From: Gaeumannomyces sp. JS-464 | Lineage: Eukaryota; Ascomycota; Sordariomycetes; Magnaporthales; Magnaporthaceae | DNA length: 64,000 nucleotides | Direction of reading: 5' to 3' | Assembly (NCBI GenBank): GCA_002197995.1 | Contig: NGZR01000002.1 | Span: forward strand, 3,472,001 to 3,536,000 | In this document: piece by piece, positions 56,526 through 64,000 of the stretch | How positions within the stretch are numbered: position 1 is the stretch's first letter | Layout: every line of letters starts with the position of its first letter | Translations under genes and position numbers: made by a program | The notes under the pieces: generated by a model | What the model was told of the DNA's origin: nothing | Seen by the model: only the letters and a program-made list of their open reading frames with translations | Databases searched by the model: none

Positions 56526-59037
56526 ATGGCTGCCCTCACTGATCCTCTGCCCAATGGCAAGTCAGACCCGGACTCGGTCTCCAAGGAGAGATCCCAGATG
56601 CCACCAGACACGTCGGTCATCGATATCGAATCACGAGGCGCCTCCGAGGAGCACTTGATGAACACCACGGTCCAGAACATCAGCTGGAAGGGCATTACCG
56701 TGACCGTGACGGACCGGCAAACCAAACAGCCAAAACGACTGGTCGACGACCTGGAGGGTGTGGTGTATGCGGGTATGGCTGATCTGGGACTACACACAGC
56801 CTCGGGCACTCTCGTGGAAGATCAAAAAACTAACACGTTTTCCACGTGCCACCAGGAGAACTATGTGCCTTGATGGGCCCGTCAGGCTCGGGCAAGACGA
56901 CGCTGCTCAACGCCCTGGCCTCGCGCCCGTGGGGGTCGGGCACGGCGGAGGGCAAGGTGCTGATCGACGGGCGGGAGCCGTCGCGGGCGGCCTTCCGGCG
57001 CGCGACGTGCTTCGTCGAGCAGGAGGACGCGCTGATCGGGTCGCTGACGGTGCGGGAGACGCTGCTCTTCGCCTCGCGCCTGGCCGGCGGCTCGTCGGCG
57101 CTGTCCCGGCGGGAGCGGCTCGCACGCGTCGACGGCCTCCTCGGCTCCTTTGGCTTGCGCGACCAGGCCGCCACCATCATCGGCACCCCGATCCGCAAGG
57201 GCATTAGCGGCGGCCAGAAGCGCCGCGTCGGCGTCGCCAGCCAGCTCATCACCAGCCCCAAGATCCTGTTCCTCGACGAGCCCACCAGCGGCCTCGACTC
57301 GGCTGCCAGCAAGGAGGTTATCAGCTACCTCAGGGGCGTCGCGAAGCGCAATAATGTTAGTCTTGCCGCCCGAATGAGCTCCTGTTAGCCCCTGGGGATT
57401 TTCAGCCCCCTACCCGCCGCACCGAAATATTGCTCGATACCGTTGAATGTTATACAATACTGACGCCAGTTGCTCTACAGCTCATAGTCATTGCCAGCAT
57501 CCACCAACCCTCCACCTCGACCTTCGCGCTCTTCGACAAGATCTGCCTCCTGTCGCAGGGCAAGCCACACTACTTCGGCCCCATCGCCGACGTGGAGCCC
57601 TACTACGAGGGGCTGGGCCTGCGCATCCCTAACCACACGAACCCGGCCGAGTGGCTGCTGGAGCTGGTCAACGTCGACTTTGCGCCTGACAAGGCCGAGG
57701 CCCAGGCCCGGCTCGACGAGTGGCAGCAGGCCTGGGCCGCCTCGGAGCGCCGCCGCCGTCTGGGCGCCCAAGTGGCGCTGGTCGAGACCCAGGGCGCCGC
57801 GGCGTCCGACGAGAGCCGCCGCCTCGAGGACGTGTCTTCCTCGGCCGCAGACAGGAAGCCGGGCCTCCCCAGCTTGGTGCTGACGCTGCTCCATCGGTCT
57901 TTTGTGAAGAGTTACCGGGACGTGGTCGCATATGGGATCCGTCTTGCCATGTACACTGGTAAGCATTTGCTGTGACTCTCCGCAAAAAAAAAGGCTCTGC
58001 CCTCGGAACTGACAATAGGGGTACACCCAACTAGGCCTCGCCATAATGATGGGGACAGTCTGGCTCAGACTCTCGACCGACCAGACTTCCATCATCCCCC
58101 TGACTAACGCAATCTGTATGGATATCTTTGCCTTTCGATAGTCTATCCCTCTACTCTGCCCCGCCTACGTACTAACTACCTACTCTTAACTGCTCCGCAG
58201 TCTTTGGCTCCGCCTTCATGTCCTTCATGGCAGTCGCGTACGTCCCGGCTTTCATCGAGGATCGCCACCAGTATGTTAAGGAACACCACAATGGCCTGTA
58301 CGGTGCATCCGCGCTCGTTATATCCAACTTTCTGATCGGGATACCGTATCTGTGTAAGTTGGGCGAGCCCTGCACCTATAAAGATATCTTGGCAAGGCAA
58401 AAAGTAAAGCAACACCAATTCTGACCAATACCATCCCAAAACAGTCCTTATCGCCATCACATTCTCGGCAATCTCGTACTGGCTGTCCCAACTTCCGTCC
58501 GACCGCCGAGGCCTTCTTCACGTGGGTCATGTGGGTGTTCCTCGACCTCCTGGCGGCCGAGAGCCTGGTGGTCCTGGTCACGGCCATCTTCCCCAGCTTC
58601 GTCGTCTCGCTGGCGCTGGTGGCCTTTGCCAACGGGCTGTGGATGTCGGTCAATGGGTTCATGGTTCAGGTGAGAGTCTTCCAATTATTCCAGGACAAAG
58701 GTAGTGTTAGGCTAACTGGAATCCTCCCCCGCGATGCATGCAGCCCACCATCCTCAATGTCTTTTACAAATACGTCTTCCACTATTGGGATTATCAAAAG
58801 TACGTTTTCGAAGGTATGATGATCAACGAGTTCGGTTATCGCGACTATTCTTGCGGCGACTCGTGCCAATGCATGTACGTCACCGAGCTGGCCGACCAGT
58901 GCAAGATTGCCGGCACCGGAGTCTTGAAGCAGTACGGCTACGGTACTGGCAAGATGGCGCAGCACGTTGGCATCATGATTTCCATCGTTGCTGGCTATCG
59001 GATCGCTGGTTGGATCGCTCTGAAGCTGAGGAAGTGA
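56526..59037 (+). CDS. ABCG (White-type) half-transporter (one frame break)
   Basis: Seven exons: 56526-56772, 56856-57355, 57481-57958, 58035-58115, 58201-58353, 58445-58669 and 58744-59037. The nucleotide-binding domain is N-terminal: Walker A GPSGSGKT (residues 90-97), signature GISGGQKRRVGVA, Walker B ILFLDEPTSGLDS and switch SIHQPST. The transmembrane part follows (GLAIMMGTVWLRL, FFGSAFMSFMAVAYVPAF, AFFTWVMWVFLDLLAAES), with a C-terminal extracellular loop rich in Cys (CGDSCQCMYV). ABC half-transporters dimerise to export lipids, sterols or toxic compounds at the plasma membrane; the substrate cannot be read here. In exon 6 an extra base in the C run at 58487-58489 breaks the frame: SYWLS must continue as NFRPTAEAFFTWVMW. 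Removing it gives 1977 nt, 658 residues. All introns are GT-AG. Confidence 0.93.
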
Positions 59038-59272
59038 TGGGCCTGCACGAGTGTTTTTTGTGTGGTAAACGGCTCAGGGTTTGCCCCTGACCGCTCCAAA
59101 AAAGCAGGGTGGCGTCGCTTTTGTTTGGTGTCTTTTCAGAAAGAAATGCAGATGCTTGCTTTAATTACCGGCCAGTTGGATCAATATCAATACACCCTCT
59201 TAATACAAAGTTGTCTCGCAACGTCTGCCGACAAAACGCCACCTCCAAGTCAACGAAATGGTTTCCCTTCAT

Positions 59273-60247
59273 CTACGACGCACTGCGCAATATCTCCTCC
59301 CCGACCGCAAAGTACCACCCCGCGGCTAGGTGAGGCCTCATGATCTCGCTCTTGAGCCAGCAGGTCAGTTTGCCCCGGTACTCGCCCCAACCTACGGCCT
59401 TGCAGGCCGCGTTGGCCGCGCACCTGTCGATGCACTCAACAAAGGTGAACGTCGGGGTGTTGAAGAGCTCGACGGCGTCGCTGGCCGAGCCGCCGTAGTC
59501 GCGGCCGCACAGGAGGAGGAACTTGCGGTTGCCCTGCTCCTGCGACTGGTAGAGCGTCTCGTTGTTTGACGGGCACCCGATGGCGACGCTCGGTCCCGTG
59601 GTCACTGTGGCTCTTGGTGCCGGGTAGGAAGTCGTCCTCGACGAAGTGGGTGTGCTAGTAGTAGTGGAGCTGAAGCACACCAGGGACCCCATTAGTATGT
59701 ACAGGCACGGCACGCGTGTAGGCGTCTTCATGAGCATCATCATCAAATATGCCCACCTGGCTGGTGTGGCGGCAGAGGTGGGCTGGCGCAGCCCAAGACC
59801 CAATCCCACCCCCAAAGCGGTGGCCAGCACGGCGAGAAACCCGGCTATGGCCACGATCACGAAAAACAGAGATTTCCTTATCCCGCAAACCAGCTTCTCT
59901 GGCGGCGGCGAACTGGCCGTCCCCTCCTTTGAGCCGCCGCCGACACTGCCGCCGCCGCCGCCGTTCGCGAGGAGCGGCGGGTAGACGAACGAGTTCGGCG
60001 GAGAGCTGGCAGAGTACGTATTACTAGAGACGCTCTTGTCCCAGTATGTGTTCGCCGGGCCATGGCTGACAGGTGGGTAGCCGTAGACGGGAGGATTGTT
60101 GTTGTTGTTGATGTTGTTGTTGTTGGGGTAGACTGGCAAGACCTCAGGCCCGTCAGCGCAGTCGACGACCTCGAGCCCGCCGTGGTCTATGAACTCGAGG
60201 CCAGCATGATCCGGCTGCTGTTGGTGTGGTGTCGTATTGTGCTGCAT
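59273..60247 (-). CDS. Single-pass membrane protein with PAN/apple-like C-terminal domain
   Basis: Exons 60247-59757 and 59669-59273 encode 295 residues. The N-terminal ~120 residues are Pro/Asn/Gly-rich (an NNNNINNNNN stretch and GGGGGSVGGG) and probably cytoplasmic. One transmembrane helix follows at about 126-151 (SLFFVIVAIAGFLAVLATAL). After a Thr/Ser-rich stalk comes a Cys-containing domain (FVECIDRCAANAACKAVGWG, then CWLKSEIMRP) resembling the PAN/apple fold used for protein or sugar binding. The 87-nt intron (59756-59670) has the exact branch site TACTAAT and the acceptor TTCAG. It is a multiple of three and free of stops, so retention would add 29 mostly hydrophobic residues. Function unknown; a wall-facing sensor or adhesin is a guess. 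Confidence 0.75.
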   Translation of the reverse strand: MQHNTTPHQQQPDHAGLEFIDHGGLEVVDCADGPEVLPVYPNNNNINNNNNPPVYGYPPVSHGPANTYWDKSVSSNTYSASSPPNSFVYPPLLANGGGGGSVGGGSKEGTASSPPPEKLVCGIRKSLFFVIVAIAGFLAVLATALGVGLGLGLRQPTSAATPARWAYLMMMLMKTPTRVPCLYILMGSLVCFSSTTTSTPTSSRTTSYPAPRATVTTGPSVAIGCPSNNETLYQSQEQGNRKFLLLCGRDYGGSASDAVELFNTPTFTFVECIDRCAANAACKAVGWGEYRGKLTCWLKSEIMRPHLAAGWYFAVGEEILRSAS

Positions 60248-60982
60248 GATGTTGTTTGTCTTGCTCAGGAGCCAAGTCACGAGGCTTGCGCTATCGTTCT
60301 GCTCGACCCTGCAGGAAGCTTTTCGGCGGTTGCTCCCATCCTCTTACGGAGGGGCTCAAAAAACCGCTAGCTACTACCTAACTAAAGCAATTGATCCCAG
60401 GCGATGCGAGAGGACGAAGCGGATCCTAAGTACGAGGGGACTGCGTTGCAGAGCAAGAGAAAACGCCAGCCAGCCGCACCCCATTGGGGATTAGCGCTGA
60501 TAAGGGCGTCAGGCGCGCCCCCATAAAATTTACGAAGTCCAGGGGCTCGTTGGCTGCGCAAGTGAGGCACAAGGCAGGCTCCAGATCCCGGCGTGAGCCG
60601 AATCCCGCCCGGCCTTTGTATGCAGATCACTGGCTAGGAGTGCTTATTGCAGTGTTTCTGACTTCCACACCAGTTTCTGGAGGGTTACATTTTTGGATGC
60701 GCTGGTAATCCCATCATCTTACTGTTCCCCGAATAACAGTCCATAAAAACTACAGGGGTATAAAACACCCAGCAATCGGAAGACAATAGGAAAGGGTATA
60801 GGAGAGAAGTATCACAATGTGTGTCCCGATTGACGTAGTCGGAACTGAAGACTTTTATTCGCGTGCCAGGGCGGCGTAGGTATTACGGAAAATAAGAAGC
60901 CTAGTCTGTAAAGCCGATGAGATCTAGAGGTTTCAGTGGATCCAGCGAAATAGAATAAAGAGCAATACATGGAACAAAGGAA
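60248..60982. other. Divergent intergenic before the last gene
   Basis: 735 bp with the promoter of the PAN-like gene and of the downstream gene. The first exon of the next gene may also begin here. No RNA gene was recognised. Confidence 0.5.
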
Positions 60983-63090
60983 TTGAGTAAATCACGTGTG
61001 CTCGTGGATCACCCGTACCTTGGCGAACTACCCCACCTGCCGGCCCAGTTTAGGTCGTCGTTAAACGCGCGACCATCGCGTCTCCTCTCGCAAGGCTACC
61101 AACAGCCGACCGGTTTCCAAACCCCTCTTTCCGGCCGCAATGTCGACCCGCTGGAACCCCGGAACGCCATTGGATCGACCTTAAAGTCGCCTGACTCCTC
61201 GTCAGAAAGCTCCCCGACACCATCGTTTTGCACAGCCAGCGAGACAGCCGAGCGCGACGATGACGTCGTGACTACTGCTAAGACCAGCCCGAATCAAGCC
61301 GACGACAAGCTACAGGCCAGCGCCCCGACACGCCGATGCAAGGGTACGATGACCTTGACGAGGGCGCAGAGGACCCCATCCATGATGAGGTGCTGCCGCC
61401 ATATCGCTCAGCGAAGAAGCTGCCCCGCGAGGTTAGAGAACACTGCAAGATCTATCTCGAGGAGGAGCTGTGTAAGTGGCGGCTTCGGAGTTCCCTAACC
61501 GGGAAGGGAGGATTCGCATTAACAGGCTTCCTGCCTAGACGGTGCCGCGATTGAGATGCTTGGGAGTCTCATGTCTGCCGGAGGCCATCGGCCTCGGTCC
61601 AAGCAGCGTCCAGCGTTAGTCCCGCCACCCAACCAGATCGCCTTCCTGGCCAGCCTCGCCGTCCACCCCCTGTATACGAACCGACCGACCGAGATGTCGC
61701 ACCGCATAATAGGGTCCCAGGCCATGCAGTATCTGCGCGGTCTCCTGGGCTCGGTGGGCCCCGTTCACGCCAACTTCCGCTGTGCTTTTGATTTCGAGCC
61801 CTGGCGCCGGCAAGGGAGGCGTGCGCTGTTGGCCGGCGTCGAAGATGAGACCAACGAGGAGGACGAGGCCATGGGCGGCCGTTTCGCGCCGAGCCATATA
61901 GTGTTTTCCAAGGCCGAGAGCTTCTGGAGGCTGCTCGGCTGGGCCTTCAACTGCAGCGCCCTCCACCCCGAACGGTGGAAATATTGGGAGATATGGCTGG
62001 GGTTCATGGCGGACGTCTTGGACGCCGACTACAGGGAAAGGGAGAGGCTAGACGCCAGCGACGGGGATAGCAGCGATTGGCGCCACGGCTCGCTGCTGCT
62101 TCGCTACATCCGCGATCTGGATCGCTCTGCCGTTAAAGGGATGGTGAGAGCCCTGTTCGCCGACGGGAGCGCCGCCTCGCTCCGCGAGTTCCCAGAGCTG
62201 TACGACAGGGAGGCCAAGGCGAGGACGGATGCTGGAAATAAACGGAAGCGCACCCTGAGCTCGGACCTGGACCTCGCCAACGATAATTTTGGCGACTATT
62301 TTGACGACGACGGCCTGAGCTCTCAGGGGTCTGCTCCCGACTCGCCCACGCGGCCGACGGCAGGTTCGCGCCAGAAAAGGATGGAAGAAGCACCGCCGCT
62401 GAGTGAGGAGCTCATGGCGTCCGTGAGCCTACGTCTACGGTTTTTCGATATGGTAAGGAAGAGTTCTGTATCAAACTGATACCCCTGTTGCTTGGTTCAG
62501 GGCGTTGACAGGTGGCAGGTGGGGAAAGCCTTTGACTTTTTAGACAACGCTGAATGCCAGACCGAGCTGTTCGCCGTCTTCTCCCACAGCCTCCGGTCCT
62601 TGCCGGTCCCACTGTATGAATTGTACGTCGCCGCGCACAGGACGGAGATGGACTTGAGGTCTCAGATCTCTCTGCTTCTTGACGCCGTTGGCACCTTTCG
62701 TCCCACATCGGCTCCGAAACCGAACAAGGTGGATAAGGCAGCGGCCGACGGCGGCATTATCAACATGTTGCTCATGGAGAAGTGCTATCTGCCTTTTGCC
62801 GCCACCAGCACGGCCGAGGGGAACGCCAAGTTCCACTCGTCCTCGAATCACTGTTCCGCATACTCTGGGTTAACGGCCAGGTCTGCTATTCGGCCGAGCT
62901 CGATGAAGCGGTCCGGACCGGGGTTGCGCTGCGGAACGACCGGTCCAAGCCCAAGAAGAACGGCCGCTCCAAGGACAGGGCTGAGGAGGACGCTCGCAAG
63001 ATACTGGCGCAGTCGGGGTCGCGCCTCGAGTACCTCATAGAGATTGTTCGAGAGGAAGATCAATCTGACGGCGATATCGTTTTCATGTAA
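60983..63090 (+). CDS. Conserved-looking protein of unknown function (two frame breaks; start uncertain)
   Basis: Exons about 60983-61471, 61539-62452 and 62501-63090. No in-frame ATG is present at the 5' end, so the true start lies upstream, in an unseen exon, or is masked by another indel. The well-coded part begins HLPAQFRSSLNARPSRLLSQ. A conserved-looking core follows: YDDLDEGAEDPIHDEVLPPY, LPREVREHCKIYLEEEL joined to YGAAIEMLGSLM, VPPPNQIAFLASLAVHPLYT, and YWEIWLGFMADVLDADYRER. The C-terminal part is helical (VDRWQVGKAFDFLDNAECQT, LVLESLFRILWVNGQVCYSA). The frame needs one missing base near 61323-61326 (QASA to PDTPMQGYDD) and one near 62829-62836 (GNAKF to LVLESLF). The long folded-looking core suggests a structured nuclear or cytosolic protein. 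I recognise no domain. Confidence 0.7.
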
Positions 63091-64000
63091 GAGTTCAAGC
63101 CCTGTTGAGCCATGGCTTGTGGGATAATTGGTCGAAAGCAGGGATGCCTTGAAAGCGATATCTCCTTGCTTTTCATTGTTGTTTAGTCAAACTTACCTCG
63201 CTCTATTTCCTTTTTGTTTTTAGGGCTTTAAAAGGGCGTCACTGGTGGGTCAGGTTTGCTGCAATTGCTTCTTGGTATTAGGTCTTTCTGGGGAGCATGG
63301 CGTTTGGGGGAATTCACTGGATTCGGTGGCGGGAACGGGTATCTTTTATGGTTGTGCTTTCGGGTCACGATATATCAATGTCTTCTATCATTATTGTATC
63401 AAGGTACCCACTCATCCTCCTCGCCGAGGGCTTTTGGGGAATAAAGGTTTTGACGGCTGTTGCCAAAACACGGGACCACGGTGGCGCAACAGCGTAAGGG
63501 AAGGGAAACATACAAACGCGACCTTAAAGAGCCTCTCGTCCTCCTGCCGTCTCTACGGCACAGGGCTTATATCCCATCAGCCTGCTTGCTGTAGACATCG
63601 AACCACGGGACGCCAAGTTGGTGTAACGGTCATGAGGATGGGTCGAGTCGACACCGGGACCCTACCTGTACTCCGTTACGTTAGCCGCTTGGGTTGCGGG
63701 TTCGAGCCCCGGTTGGGGTTAATCGTCGGATCTTCCGTCGCGGAGTAAACCTCCCAAATGGGATGTTTCGTAGCTGCCACCCCGAAGTGCCAGTGAGCTT
63801 TTTGAATTTCTTTTTGTTATTTGTGGTTTATTTTGTTCGCCTTGTATGTTGGTATATATAAACATGTTGTTTTACAGTATTAACCTTTGCCTCTGAGCTT
63901 TTTGCCTCCTTATATGCCTTTCATCTCCTGGGCTTATTGTTAGGATTCCAAGATTCGGGCTGCCAATCCTCGCTTGACCCTCCCCTCGCTCTCTTCCAGG
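63091..64000. other. Right-edge region with tRNA-like promoter boxes
   Basis: 910 bp with no coding exon recognised; composition becomes more AT-rich than the gene next to it. It contains A- and B-box-like sequences at 63619-63629 and 63699-63709 (listed separately). The rest could be part of a dispersed element cut by the window edge, but no terminal repeat can be identified. Confidence 0.4.
63619..63709 (+). mobile_element. tRNA-like pol III promoter; possible SINE-like element or tRNA relic
   Basis: An A-box-like TGGTGTAACGG (63619-63629) is followed 80 bp later by a perfect B box GGTTCGAGCCC (63699-63709), in the right order and strand. The T-arm around the B box can pair over four bases (CGGG with CCCG). 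The acceptor stem does not pair and the D arm is imperfect, so this is not an intact tRNA gene. A tRNA-derived SINE or a decayed tRNA fits best; the body of such an element would extend right toward 64000. Confidence 0.4.

Noticed and set aside
63601..63720. Functional tRNA gene
   Set aside because: The A and B boxes are present, but the acceptor stem does not pair and the D arm is imperfect.
1..64000. CRISPR arrays, bacterial operons, ribosomal RNA
   Set aside because: No direct-repeat arrays, ribosome-binding-site-led operons or rRNA-like sequence were seen; spliced genes show a fungal nuclear origin.

Overview
The window is nuclear DNA of a filamentous ascomycete (Pezizomycotina, most likely a Sordariomycete). 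The evidence is short GT-AG introns of about 50-220 nt, polypyrimidine tracts and typical branch sites (one exact TACTAAT), GC-rich coding DNA with polar low-complexity proteins, and a fungal gene set: pacC, KU80, TOP3, mitochondrial DNA polymerase, PAM18, RLP24, a Zn2Cys6 factor and an ABCG half-transporter. I cannot name the genus.

Layout. 0.6-2.2 kb (-): C2H2 zinc-finger factor with a 6-kb gene-free upstream region. 8.1-8.9 (+): PAR32-type GRGGAGN-repeat protein. 9.2-10.1 (-) and 10.5-11.1 (+): RLP24 and PAM18, divergent. 11.4-13.4 (-): Gfd2/QIP-like DEDDh exonuclease. 14.2-16.7 (-) and 17.2-18.0 (+): KU80 and a TMEM205-like membrane protein, divergent. 18.6-19.3 (-): serine-rich protein of unknown function. 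21.2-22.4 (-): DUF1295 membrane protein. 23.7-25.6 (-): pH regulator pacC, with a 6-kb gene-free upstream region. 31.8-32.9 (-): STB3/Sin3-binding protein, with about 4.9 kb gene-free upstream. 37.8-40.2 (-): topoisomerase III. 41.4-43.5 (+): secreted carboxylesterase. 43.9-47.6 (-): mitochondrial DNA polymerase gamma. 48.9-50.1 (+): GH16 glycosidase. 51.9-54.2 (+): Zn2Cys6 factor. 56.5-59.0 (+): ABCG half-transporter. 59.3-60.2 (-): single-pass membrane protein with a PAN/apple-like C-terminus. 61.0-63.1 (+): conserved-looking protein of unknown function. The last 0.9 kb holds tRNA-like pol III promoter boxes that may mark a SINE-like element.

There is no gene cluster of shared pathway. Housekeeping genes are tightly packed. 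The three clearest regulators (C2H2 factor, pacC, STB3) sit behind 5-6 kb of coding-free, homopolymer-rich DNA that probably holds long 5' leaders and control elements.

The most important technical point is that ten of the nineteen genes carry one or two single-base reading-frame breaks in otherwise well-coded sequence, about 13 in all. In each gene the spliced length becomes divisible by three only once the lost or extra base is allowed for. This looks like assembly indel error rather than mass pseudogenisation, and it decides how the gene models should be read. No clearly undescribed multi-gene system was found. The best biological leads are an RGG-rich insert inside topoisomerase III, a 24-bp tandem repeat inside the polymerase domain of mitochondrial DNA polymerase, a frame-neutral intron in the PAN-like protein that could switch its topology, a PacC-site cluster upstream of pacC, a lectin-like module at the start of the esterase, and the tRNA-like element at the right edge.
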